A stretch of 64,000 bases of DNA. Origin: Endozoicomonas sp. G2_1 (GTDB lineage Bacteria; Pseudomonadota; Gammaproteobacteria; Enterobacterales; Alteromonadaceae). Made by a program: the position numbers and the translations under genes. Shown here in pieces: positions 1-8,875 of this stretch. The stretch spans positions 1 through 64,000 of the forward strand of contig NZ_JAGHQT010000008.1 in NCBI RefSeq assembly GCF_017744155.1, given 5' to 3'. Under the pieces are notes generated by a model, which was given only the letters and a program-made list of their open reading frames with translations, searched no databases and was not told the DNA's origin. The stretch's first letter is position 1. Each line of letters opens with the position of its first letter.

Positions 1-59
1 TGGTCGAGGAATCAGTTGTTATCTATAATCAACGAAGGCCACACATGGCCTTAAAATAC

Positions 60-90
60 AAAACGCCCGATGAAGTACATCGAGCGTTTT
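60..90 (-). terminator. Hairpin terminator downstream of the RND efflux operon
   Basis: Arms AAAACGC (60-66) and GCGTTTT (84-90) extend through one mismatch into CGATG (68-72) and CATCG (78-82) around a 5-base loop. T runs are present on either strand, so it may serve the leftward efflux operon and a gene beyond the left edge. A second small hairpin, AAGGCCA/TGGCCTT with a 4-base loop, lies at 35-52. Confidence 0.7.
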
Positions 91-139
91 AGCGTAAATA
101 GTGTCAACCTATACTAGGACAACACAGACCTATTTTGAT

Positions 140-3100
140 TTATCTTTTAACTAACTCACCATAGCTCAAGATAAATTCCTTACTACCGCGCCACCAGCGA
201 CCGAAAACTCGTCCTAAGTCTTCAAAAATAACATAGAGACTTGGAATCAATACTAAGGTTACAACCGTTGCAAACAAGACACCAAAGGATAATGATACCG
301 CCATTGGAATAACAATTTGTGCCTGTGTACTGGTCTCGAGCATGATAGGTACAAGGCCAATAAAGGTTGTTAACGACGTTAGCATAATCGCCCTAAAACG
401 TCGGCAACCGGCGTAAACAACAGCCTCTTTTAGTGGAATGCCTTCACGTCGAGCATTGTTAACATAATCAACCATAACCAAAGAGTCATTAATAACTACA
501 CCCGCTGCCGCAATAATGCCAAACATCGACAAGTTACTGAGATCCATTCCTAAAACTAAGTGGCCAATTGTTGCACCGATAATGCCAAATGGAATAACAG
601 TCATGATCATCAGTGGCTGTGTGTACGACTTCAATGGCACCGCCAGTAGCGAGAAAATAACCATTAACGAAATCACAAAGTTACGCAGTTGGTTACTAGT
701 GCTCTCCATTTCCTCTTGAATACGACCAGATACTTGGCTTTGTACTAGCGGATACCTCTTCAATAACTGTGGAATAAAGTTATCGCGGATATCATTGGCA
801 ACTTTAAATGGCTCCACTTGTTCGGCATCAACACTTGCCCAAACGTTAATAGTGCGGTTGCCGTTTTCTCGACGAATACGGGTTACACCATCAGTCAATG
901 TGATCTCAGCCAGTTCAGACAGAGGTAACTCGGCACCGTTTGGCGCTTTGATTAAGACATCATCAACATGTCCAACCGCACTGCGCTCTGCCAACGGGTA
1001 ACGCACCATTACTTTAATTTCTTCACTGTCGCGAAGAATGCGCTGCGCTTCCAAGCCATAGAAACTATAGCTGACTTGAGCAGCAATATCAGACAACGTC
1101 AGACCGAGGCTATTTGCCAAAGGTTTTAAAGCAAACTGTACTTCCTTCGCACTTGTTTGACGACTATCGTTGACATCACCAACGCCTTTTAAGCTGTTTA
1201 ACTTGGTTTTAAGCTCATTGGCAGCAGCGAGTAATTGCTCGTCGTTTTGGCTCTCAAGTCTAAAGCTGACATCGCCATCTTCACGACCACCGCCAAATAA
1301 ATTATCGTCAATTTTAAACTGCTTCACACCTGGTAAGCTCGGGATGGCTGCACGCCATCGGTCAGCTAATTCAAAGGTGTTAATAGGTCTAAATTGTGGC
1401 TCGACTAACTTAACCATTAAATTGGCTCGGGTACGACTGCGCAAATCAACCTGCATATTAGCAATCATGGTTTGACCGCCAAACTCAGCGGCAATTTGCT
1501 CGTCAACTTGATACATAATACGCTCAACAGTCAGCGCTGTATCTAGAGTCGCTTGCTCTGAAGTATCGGTATTCATTTCAATGCTAATGCGAGGAAAATC
1601 ATGTGGGATTTTCGGTTGACCAACATAGCGCACTAAGCCGCCTGCGAACATCCCTGCACTAACTAGTAGAATCGCCAAGAATACTGTTAATACCGTATAG
1701 CGGTAATGGATGGCACGAGTAATAAAAGGTTGATAGTAGTTATCAATAAAGCTCTTCAAGGTACCGTCAATAACTCTGCGTAAGCGATCTAAAGGGTTTT
1801 TATCACTTTGCTTTTTCACTTTCATTTGCGCTAAGTGAGCTGGCAGAATTAATTTCGACTCAATCAAAGAGAAAATTAAACAAAAAATAACAACAAAACC
1901 AATTGATTTACCAAAAGCAGATTCTGGGCCGTCGCCAAGTACTAATGGAACAAATGCGGCAATTGTTGTTAAGACCCCAAAGGTTGCTGGCATAGCAACG
2001 CGTTGAACACCGCGAATAACGCTTTCAGTTGAGTGACCTTTGTCTTCAATTTCAGCGTGAGCACTCTCCCCCATTACGATGGCATCATCAACCACAATCC
2101 CCAGTACCAAGATAAAGGCGAATAAACTGGTGATATTGATGGTAACGTTGACGAATTCCATTGGCATAACCAATAGCGTACCTAAGAAACAAACGGGTAA
2201 CCCCATCATCACCCAAAATGCCAAGCGCACACGTAAAAATAGCGCCAACATTAAGAACACCAATACCGCACCACTTTTCATGTTGTCGAGCATCATGTCT
2301 AAGCGGCCTTCGAGGTAATACGTAAAATCTACCCAGGTTTCTAAAGAGACGCCATCAGGTAAGCTCGCTTGCTTTTCAGCAACATACTTTTTAACGACTT
2401 GAGCAACATCTGTAATCGACTGATCACCAGCAGCACCTACGAAAAAGGTGACAGAGTTCTTACCATTGAATTTAGAGTACTGTAGACCTTCTTCAAAGCC
2501 GTCAACTATGGTGGCAATATCACCTAAAAAGATATTAGAACCATCGGCTAAGGTCAGCACTGGAATCGTTTCAAATTGATGACCGCGATAGGCTTGGTTT
2601 TCAACGCGCAAGTTAATATAGCCATTTTCTGCGCGAATCTGACCTGCCGACATATTGCGTGAATGGCCACGCACAGCATTAGCGACGTCGTTGAAACTGA
2701 GGTTGTATTCACGCAATTTATCTTTGCTGACTTCAACCGAAATTTCATAACTCAAACCACTGTAATATTCTGAGATATTAATCAGCGGTAATTGTTGAAT
2801 TTCATCGTGAATCTTGCGGCCAAGATCTTTTAACTCAATTGAACTCAAATCACCGTACAAGCTAATATACATAACTTCTTGGCGATATTTTTCACGTTCA
2901 ACACTAATGCGCTCCATACCGTCAGGGAAGCTTGGAATTGAATCAATCGCGGATTTTACTTCTTCAAGTACTATTTGTGGGTCATATCCCAAATCTACTT
3001 CAAACCAGCCATTTGACGAGTTGCGATTTGAGTAAGTAATGACCCGCTTCAAGCCTTGCACGGTTTCAAGGGCTTCTTCGATTTTAATCGTAATGCCCTC

Positions 3101-3310
3101 TTCCACTTCTTGTGGCGCTGCACCAGGATAGGCAACGTTATATGAGAGCCAGTTGATTTCTATTTGTGGGAACATTTGCTTACTGATGGTGCCAGCAGTT
3201 AACCAACCACCGATAAGAATAAAAATCATCAATAAGTTAGCGGCAACACTGTTGCGGGCAAACCAGGCAATAAGCCCTTTTCTTGTTTTGTCTTCAGTTG
3301 CAGTGGTCAT
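140..3310 (-). CDS. RND efflux permease, HAE-1/AcrB family
   Basis: At 1056 residues this has the usual length of an inner-membrane resistance-nodulation-division pump, which exports drugs or other amphiphiles using the proton gradient. A first membrane segment lies near residues 15-40, a long periplasmic porter loop follows, and a helix bundle begins near 340. The paired aspartates of TM4 are visible in VLGIVVDDAIVMGE (D408-D409), matching the proton-relay pair of AcrB. The second half repeats the layout: periplasmic loop from about 575 to 870, then a final bundle with a VINDSLVMVDYVNN segment. It lies 2 bases after the adaptor gene and is read with it. No outer-membrane TolC partner or regulator is beside it, so the substrate cannot be told. 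Confidence 0.95.
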   Translation of the reverse strand: MTTATEDKTRKGLIAWFARNSVAANLLMIFILIGGWLTAGTISKQMFPQIEINWLSYNVAYPGAAPQEVEEGITIKIEEALETVQGLKRVITYSNRNSSNGWFEVDLGYDPQIVLEEVKSAIDSIPSFPDGMERISVEREKYRQEVMYISLYGDLSSIELKDLGRKIHDEIQQLPLINISEYYSGLSYEISVEVSKDKLREYNLSFNDVANAVRGHSRNMSAGQIRAENGYINLRVENQAYRGHQFETIPVLTLADGSNIFLGDIATIVDGFEEGLQYSKFNGKNSVTFFVGAAGDQSITDVAQVVKKYVAEKQASLPDGVSLETWVDFTYYLEGRLDMMLDNMKSGAVLVFLMLALFLRVRLAFWVMMGLPVCFLGTLLVMPMEFVNVTINITSLFAFILVLGIVVDDAIVMGESAHAEIEDKGHSTESVIRGVQRVAMPATFGVLTTIAAFVPLVLGDGPESAFGKSIGFVVIFCLIFSLIESKLILPAHLAQMKVKKQSDKNPLDRLRRVIDGTLKSFIDNYYQPFITRAIHYRYTVLTVFLAILLVSAGMFAGGLVRYVGQPKIPHDFPRISIEMNTDTSEQATLDTALTVERIMYQVDEQIAAEFGGQTMIANMQVDLRSRTRANLMVKLVEPQFRPINTFELADRWRAAIPSLPGVKQFKIDDNLFGGGREDGDVSFRLESQNDEQLLAAANELKTKLNSLKGVGDVNDSRQTSAKEVQFALKPLANSLGLTLSDIAAQVSYSFYGLEAQRILRDSEEIKVMVRYPLAERSAVGHVDDVLIKAPNGAELPLSELAEITLTDGVTRIRRENGNRTINVWASVDAEQVEPFKVANDIRDNFIPQLLKRYPLVQSQVSGRIQEEMESTSNQLRNFVISLMVIFSLLAVPLKSYTQPLMIMTVIPFGIIGATIGHLVLGMDLSNLSMFGIIAAAGVVINDSLVMVDYVNNARREGIPLKEAVVYAGCRRFRAIMLTSLTTFIGLVPIMLETSTQAQIVIPMAVSLSFGVLFATVVTLVLIPSLYVIFEDLGRVFGRWWRGSKEFILSYGELVKR

Positions 3311-3312
3311 AA

Positions 3313-4518
3313 TTAGTCCTCAACACTTGCTAGCTGAGTTTCTGACTCTGGTTCTACATTTGAGTCATCGTCTTCACTAATTTGACCAGGTAATGCTAAC
3401 TGCATGCCATCAACGGGATAATCCAATGCTGAGGTAATGATTTGATCGCCGTCAGTTAAACCATCAGAGATGATCATATTTTTACCATCTTGTCGAACAA
3501 TATTAACTGTTTGATAGCGCAACTTAGTGTTCGCATCTAATGTTGCAACTTGGTTATTGTTTACTAAATAACGTGGTACCGCCGCAGCATGAGCTAGCTC
3601 TTGACCAAGGATATCAGCATTGACATAAGCACCGAAACGCAGAGCTTTTGCTTCATTATTTTTGTTATTAGTAGTTAGCGCATAAGGATCTTGCACCGCC
3701 GCAACAAAGTAATTCATCCGGCTCATGTTATCGACGACACCTTCACTGCGAACAACCGTCGCTCGCCACTCTTGCATTTGACCAGCAAACTCACCTTTTA
3801 AAATAACCTCAGCGTTGTTGCCAGAGTCAGTCAAAAACTGAATTTGGTTATCGGCCACCGGTAAACGTACTTCTGCGACCGATGTGCCCAACACCTTACC
3901 CAATGGTAAGCCAGTAGTAACAAACGAGCCCAAACCAACAGAACGGCTTTCGATTAACGCATTATAAGGGGCTTTTATATAAGTGCGTTCGAGATTGCGT
4001 TTTGCTCTAAGTACTGATGCTTCAGCTGCTTTAACTCGCGCCAACTCTTGAGCGAGTTGAGGCTTACGCAAGCTCAGTTCAGTTGGTGCAGCATCGGTAA
4101 TGCGTTTCCATTCATCTTCAGCGACCTTACCCTGAGCGCGCTCAGTTTCAAGTGATGCCCGTGCTGACGCTAGGTTTGCTTGAGCATCAATCAACGCGGC
4201 TTGATAATCGCTCGGGTCGATGCGAGCCAAAAGCTCGCCCTCATTAACAAAACCACCTCGAACGAAGGTATCAGACAGTTCAACAATTTGACCGCTCACT
4301 TGAGCAACTAAATCAGTTTCATATTTTGGTCGAACAACGCCATAAGAAGTTACTTTCAGCGTCATAGGCTCTACTTTAATCGACTCCACTGAAACAATAG
4401 GCGTATTGTCGACTGGCGCTTTCTCTTCGGGTGGTTTTTTCATACTCGATAGCAAGACAAAAAAACCGATGCCGACGGCTAAAACTATGATAGGTATAAA
4501 AATTTGTTTCCGTGTCAC
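3313..4518 (-). CDS. RND efflux periplasmic adaptor (membrane fusion protein)
   Basis: This is the HlyD/AcrA-type adaptor that links the inner-membrane permease to an outer-membrane channel. After a short cytoplasmic start comes one membrane anchor (IFIPIIVLAVGIGFFVLL), then a barrel/lipoyl half-motif (VAQVSGQIVELSDTFVRGGFV), an alpha-helical hairpin rich in Ala, Glu and Arg, the second lipoyl half (YIKAPYNALIESRSVGLGSFV) and a beta-barrel domain. The longest frame opens at 4575, but I prefer the GTG at 4518: GGGGA lies about 8 bases before it and it gives a compact 401-residue protein whose anchor starts close to the N-terminus. The tail is acidic and probably disordered. It is first gene of the operon with the permease 2 bases downstream. 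Confidence 0.9.
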   Translation of the reverse strand: MTRKQIFIPIIVLAVGIGFFVLLSSMKKPPEEKAPVDNTPIVSVESIKVEPMTLKVTSYGVVRPKYETDLVAQVSGQIVELSDTFVRGGFVNEGELLARIDPSDYQAALIDAQANLASARASLETERAQGKVAEDEWKRITDAAPTELSLRKPQLAQELARVKAAEASVLRAKRNLERTYIKAPYNALIESRSVGLGSFVTTGLPLGKVLGTSVAEVRLPVADNQIQFLTDSGNNAEVILKGEFAGQMQEWRATVVRSEGVVDNMSRMNYFVAAVQDPYALTTNNKNNEAKALRFGAYVNADILGQELAHAAAVPRYLVNNNQVATLDANTKLRYQTVNIVRQDGKNMIISDGLTDGDQIITSALDYPVDGMQLALPGQISEDDDSNVEPESETQLASVED

Positions 4519-4952
4519 TTTGAATTCCCCAAAACTCAATGTTAGGTTTAACCCTAATTTAATTAAGTGAATCATAACGAATTTTTTACGTTAGTTTCAC
4601 ACAAATATGTAAATGCTTGTTACAAGAAATACGCCGAAATCACGACATTGTTTTACATTGCTAACAAATATTTTTAAGTATTTAAAAATCAATAAGTTAA
4701 AACCACTACAGACTATAGAAAAATACCTTAGCTAAAAGACATCTTGCTGTAGAGACAATATTGAGTTTAGTCGTTCTCGCTAAATAGTAAGTGATTAATG
4801 TTAAATTTGGTTTAATAGACTAAACCATTTATAAATTTGAACATTATCGAAAATATTTGGTCTTAACCTTTGGTTGCAGCGTTTTATCACTGTGCTTATG
4901 CTGCTCAATAAACCTTTTCTCAAAACAAATTCTCTAAATAAAGTTTCTTCCT
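4519..4952. other. AT-rich divergent intergenic region
   Basis: About 430 bases separate the leftward efflux operon from the rightward TerB-like gene. It must hold both promoters, but I could not pick a convincing -35/-10 pair or operator. No coding frame, RNA gene or strong hairpin was seen. Confidence 0.5.
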
Positions 4953-5393
4953 ATGCTTTCTATACTCAAAAAACTCATTAGCGATATCGAACAGGATCAC
5001 CAAACTGACCAATACTCTATTGAAGCAGCGTGTACCGCGCTGCTATGTGAGGTGATGCGCGCAGATGGCCACCTAGACGCTGAAGAAAAAAGTAAGTTAA
5101 ATGAGATTATTAGTGATAAATTCAGTTTAACAGCTCAAGAAACAGCTGAGATTATTGAAGAGTCAATGGCGTTAAGTGATCAAGCAATTGATTTATACCA
5201 ATTTACTTCTGTCATTAATCAGCATTACAACACTGAACAGCGCATTGAAGTGGTTAAATTACTGTGGCAACTTGCCTATGCAGATCAAGAGCTTGCGGCC
5301 ATAGAACAACACACCATTCGCAAAATTTCTGATTTACTACATTTGCGACACAGCGAATATATTCAGGCCAAACAAGCCATCGGTTTACCTTAA
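4953..5393 (+). CDS. TerB family (tellurite-resistance-like) protein
   Basis: A 146-residue acidic, all-helical cytoplasmic protein. The TerB hallmarks are visible: an Asp-rich helix start (MRADGHLDAEEKSKLNEII) and a second, similar segment (AYADQELAAIEQHTIRKIS), each an ADG/ADQ-x-L-x-x-E pattern thought to bind metal. Members are common as stand-alone proteins in gammaproteobacteria, where the role is unclear; there is no ter cluster here, so tellurite resistance should not be assumed. It stands alone between the efflux operon and the S1 protein gene. Confidence 0.85.
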   Translation: MLSILKKLISDIEQDHQTDQYSIEAACTALLCEVMRADGHLDAEEKSKLNEIISDKFSLTAQETAEIIEESMALSDQAIDLYQFTSVINQHYNTEQRIEVVKLLWQLAYADQELAAIEQHTIRKISDLLHLRHSEYIQAKQAIGLP

Positions 5394-5503
5394 AGCGACG
5401 CAGGTGTAATGCTCGTATTTGTCGAATAGGTTACGGGAAATAAAACAGCAAGCCAAAGTCAAAGCAGGTATAATAACGCTTTTGAATTAACATCGAGCTG
5501 CGA

Positions 5504-6361
5504 ATGGCGAAAATAGGCACTTATAACTCACTCCCAGTACTAGAACAAACCGAACAAGGCGTGTATTTAGACGCAGGAGAGTTAGGCGCAGTGCTGTTGC
5601 CTGACAGCAATGCGATATCGTCATCGGCATCGAGTGATCAGTTCGCCACTGGCCAAAGTGTTAAAGTTTTTTTGTATCACAATTCAAATGACCAGTTAGT
5701 TGCCACCACGGAACAAGCACTCGGTCAAGTTGGCGAGTTTTGCCAATTAAAAGTAAAACAAGTCAATAACATTGGTGCATTTTTAGATTGGGGGTTGAGT
5801 AAAGATCTACTCGTGCCCTTTAGTGAACAGAAACGCAAAATGGAAGCCGAACGTTCATATTTAGTTCGCATATACCAAGATCAACACACCGGCCGAGTGG
5901 TTGCCTCAAGCAAGCTTGATAAATTTATTAACGTTTGGCCAGCTGACTATCAATCAGGTCAGAAAGTTGAGCTCACTATTGCCACCAGAACCGACCTTGG
6001 CTTTAAAGCCATCATCAATAATTTGCATTGGGGCCTACTGTACAATAACGAAATTTTCCAATCGTTGCGCACAGGTCAAAAAGTCACGGGTTACATCAAA
6101 AAGCTACGTGATGATGGCAATATTGATCTAAGTTTAAGCCGAGCCGGTAAAGGCAAAGTCATCGACTTTTCTGATCAATTTATTCAGCATTTAATAGAAA
6201 ACGACGGTTTTACCGCCGTGCATGACAAGAGTTCTCCGGCGCTGATTCAAAAGCTCTTTGGCGTGAGTAAAAAAGCGTTTAAAGCAACGGTCGGACACCT
6301 GCTCAAGCAAGATAAAATCGTCCTCGAAACCAATGGGATCAGGCTCAAACACAAGGACTAA
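5504..6361 (+). CDS. CvfB-family S1 RNA-binding protein
   Basis: 285 residues, cytoplasmic. The layout fits the CvfB/YitL family: tandem S1-like beta-barrels in the first 210 residues (for example VKQVNNIGAFLDWGLSKDLLVPFSEQ written here only in part: NNIGAFLDWGL, LLVPFSEQ) and a C-terminal winged helix (SPALIQKLFGVSKKAFK, TVGHLLKQDKI). Known relatives bind RNA and affect virulence factor expression in Gram-positive bacteria; the job in gammaproteobacteria is not settled. A TATAAT at 5469-5474 sits about 30 bases upstream, but no good -35 accompanies it. It converges on the next gene with a 27-base gap and no visible terminator. Confidence 0.85.
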   Translation: MAKIGTYNSLPVLEQTEQGVYLDAGELGAVLLPDSNAISSSASSDQFATGQSVKVFLYHNSNDQLVATTEQALGQVGEFCQLKVKQVNNIGAFLDWGLSKDLLVPFSEQKRKMEAERSYLVRIYQDQHTGRVVASSKLDKFINVWPADYQSGQKVELTIATRTDLGFKAIINNLHWGLLYNNEIFQSLRTGQKVTGYIKKLRDDGNIDLSLSRAGKGKVIDFSDQFIQHLIENDGFTAVHDKSSPALIQKLFGVSKKAFKATVGHLLKQDKIVLETNGIRLKHKD

Positions 6362-6388
6362 AGCGGTAGCTAAAACAGTAGTGACAGA

Positions 6389-7648
6389 CTATTTTTCGGC
6401 TAACAAAGACTTTTCTATTTGCCACAAGCGATCTTGCCCCCAACAGGTAAGATCGCCAAATTGAAAACACGGTACTCCCCAAAACCCCATATCATCCAGC
6501 GCTTGTTGATTGATTTGCATTTGAGACTGCCAATCAGTTTGCTGACCGTAATCAAGCGCTTGCTGTTCATCGACACCAAGCTCATTACAAATATCTTGAA
6601 TATTATCGCGCTGCGCTAAATCGCGGCCTTCTACATAAACCGCTTGATATAACGCTTGCACATATTCCGTCAACAATCCTTGTTGCTCCATATACGGAAA
6701 TAAAGGATAGCTATTGAAGATACCCTCACCAATAGGATCAGCAAATTTACCGAAGCGAATTTGATGGCGCTTGGCTTCTCGGATAGCATCTAAAAAAATG
6801 TATTTTTGTTTTGCTGGCGGTACCGTCAATCCCCGCATAACCATAGGTATAACCGGCTTTATTTCGAGCTGGAGTTGATAGTGCTTAGCCAATCGTTGCG
6901 CCTGTATTAAACCGAGGTAAGAGTATGGACTGCGGATCGATAAATATGCCGTTAATGTTCTACTTTTGGAGCTACTAAGCTGGTTGGGTAATGTAGTTAA
7001 TTGTAAACTATTGCGCTGATAATAAATCTCACCATCAGCTATCGCCATCTTGAGTTTTTGCAATCGCACTTCAAAATGCGCTAATCGATCTAAACTCCAA
7101 AACCACTCGCCAGCAAAGAAAATGGTTGCTGGCAAATAATGTCCTTTGCGCTCTAAGCGCGCTTGATTGTGCAATTGAAAATTAATCACAGGAGTGGATA
7201 AATGATAATGGCGTTCAAATCCAGTCTTCCACGTCTGCTCAAAAATATTAATCGCGTCATCTATTGACTTTACCTCGAACTGCCACATGTGCTGGCCAGT
7301 TGCCAAATTGTCGGCATCAGGCATATCTGCGGGAACGTTAAGTTGATAGAGTTCAGCAATTTGTCCGGCATCTTTTAACGACCAATCGCGCCACAACTTT
7401 GGATTTGCCATGCTCGGCGAGTTTTCATAGACCAAATACAAGGTAAACTCGATTTTATAACGCGCAATTAACTCAGGTAGTGCCTGAACGAGAACATAAC
7501 TGTAGGGATCATTTAATGCGAGGTAGACTTCAGCCCGAGCTTTTCGCCCCAGTACTTTAGGTACTAAGACATAGCGCAACAATAACCAACAACGACGTGC
7601 TTCGCTTTTTAACCACCGGATAACCATCCGTCGAACTGCATTGATCAA
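6389..7648 (-). CDS. Duplicated DsbA-like / HCCA-isomerase-like thioredoxin-fold protein
   Basis: 419 residues that look like two fused copies of a DsbA-type thioredoxin fold. The first copy begins at NDPYSYVLVQALPELI (near residue 46) and the second at RSPYSYLGLIQAQRLAK (near 238); both repeat the x-PYSYx-x-x-QA pattern of the 2-hydroxychromene-2-carboxylate isomerase/kappa-class GST branch. The second copy ends with GFWGVPCFQFGDLTCWGQDR, the cis-Pro (VP) region typical of the family. Neither copy has a CXXC active site, so it is probably not a disulfide oxidase; a glutathione-using isomerase or transferase is more likely. There is no signal peptide. It is divergent from rsmC. Confidence 0.75.
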   Translation of the reverse strand: MINAVRRMVIRWLKSEARRCWLLLRYVLVPKVLGRKARAEVYLALNDPYSYVLVQALPELIARYKIEFTLYLVYENSPSMANPKLWRDWSLKDAGQIAELYQLNVPADMPDADNLATGQHMWQFEVKSIDDAINIFEQTWKTGFERHYHLSTPVINFQLHNQARLERKGHYLPATIFFAGEWFWSLDRLAHFEVRLQKLKMAIADGEIYYQRNSLQLTTLPNQLSSSKSRTLTAYLSIRSPYSYLGLIQAQRLAKHYQLQLEIKPVIPMVMRGLTVPPAKQKYIFLDAIREAKRHQIRFGKFADPIGEGIFNSYPLFPYMEQQGLLTEYVQALYQAVYVEGRDLAQRDNIQDICNELGVDEQQALDYGQQTDWQSQMQINQQALDDMGFWGVPCFQFGDLTCWGQDRLWQIEKSLLAEK

Positions 7649-7780
7649 AACCTATCCTTATCGTCCAGACAACATTAAACATGTGCGTTGAGGTGACATG
7701 AGTATAGAGTAACTCTTGGTTGACTGTGTTAAAATACAACTTTCATCTAGCTTAATTGATCACTGAACACTTTTCACCCT

Positions 7781-8812
7781 ATGTCAGACAGTAATATCAC
7801 TCAAATTTTATCCCGTAATATCGATTTACTCGACAGTACTAGACCATTACTCGTCAATCTTACTGACAATTCGATTTTCTCTGAACTAAACAAAGCGTTC
7901 GATGGCTGTGAAGTGACTAGCTACCACAATAATTTCAAATACTATCAAGCAGATAAAAACAGAGGCTACACAAGCCATTTTGGTGTCGAATACCAAAGTT
8001 CTACCCCACACGACTTGGTGGTGATCGCATTTCCCAAGTCAAAAGCAGAGCTAAACTTTACGTTAGCAATGTTGGCCAGCTCGATAGCTGATGACGCGAC
8101 TATTATTGTTGTTGGTGATAACAAAAGCGGTATCAAATCACTTGCCAAATTAACCAGTGGCGTTCTCAACAATGTTATTAAACAGGACTCGGCCAGACAC
8201 TGTCTGTTATTTAGTGCTCAATTGATCGAGCCACAGTGCCCATTTAACCTTGAAGACTGGTTTGACGATTATCAAATTACCGTTAATTCCGAATCAATTT
8301 CAGTTGCTGCACTGCCCGGCGTATTCAGTCAAAAAGGGCTAGATAAAGGCACAGCGGTCTTGCTACGCCATGTTAAACAGCGCTTTTCTGGCAAGTTACT
8401 CGACTTTGGCTGTGGTGCCGGTGTCATTGCGGCTGCAATTGGCAAGCAAAACCCCGAATGCCAGTTGGTGCTCGCTGATGTTAGCGCACTGGCATTAGTG
8501 TCAGCTGAAAAAACCTTAGAGATGAATGAGCTCTCGGGTAGCTTTATCGCCACCGATAGTTTGTCTCATATTGCCGGTAAATTTGAACACATTATCTCGA
8601 ACCCACCATTTCATCAGGGCTTGAAAACCTTTTATCAAGCAACTGAAGACTTTTTAGCCGGCGTAAAATCACACATGAGTAAACGCGCTGATATATACGT
8701 TATTGCCAACAGTTTTCTCAAATATCAGCCAATCATGGAACGCGCTATCGGGACTACGGATGTTAAAGTACAAGAAAATGGCTTCAGCCTCTATTACGCG
8801 CGGTCAAATTAG
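7781..8812 (+). CDS. rsmC: 16S rRNA (guanine1207-N2)-methyltransferase RsmC
   Basis: 343 residues, the normal RsmC length. The N-terminal half is the degenerate methyltransferase-like domain, the C-terminal half the active SAM-dependent domain: LLDFGCGAGVIAAAIG is the SAM-binding motif and ISNPPFHQGL holds the NPPF catalytic motif of N-methyltransferases acting on exocyclic amines. It modifies G1207 of 16S rRNA in the 30S subunit. It stands alone, with 60-odd bases before the following sensor kinase gene. Confidence 0.93.
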   Translation: MSDSNITQILSRNIDLLDSTRPLLVNLTDNSIFSELNKAFDGCEVTSYHNNFKYYQADKNRGYTSHFGVEYQSSTPHDLVVIAFPKSKAELNFTLAMLASSIADDATIIVVGDNKSGIKSLAKLTSGVLNNVIKQDSARHCLLFSAQLIEPQCPFNLEDWFDDYQITVNSESISVAALPGVFSQKGLDKGTAVLLRHVKQRFSGKLLDFGCGAGVIAAAIGKQNPECQLVLADVSALALVSAEKTLEMNELSGSFIATDSLSHIAGKFEHIISNPPFHQGLKTFYQATEDFLAGVKSHMSKRADIYVIANSFLKYQPIMERAIGTTDVKVQENGFSLYYARSN

Positions 8813-8875
8813 CGCTAAGCTCGCCGGATACCGGAAATGATATTGCTATTTAGCTGCTTTTCAGCAATTATCTAG

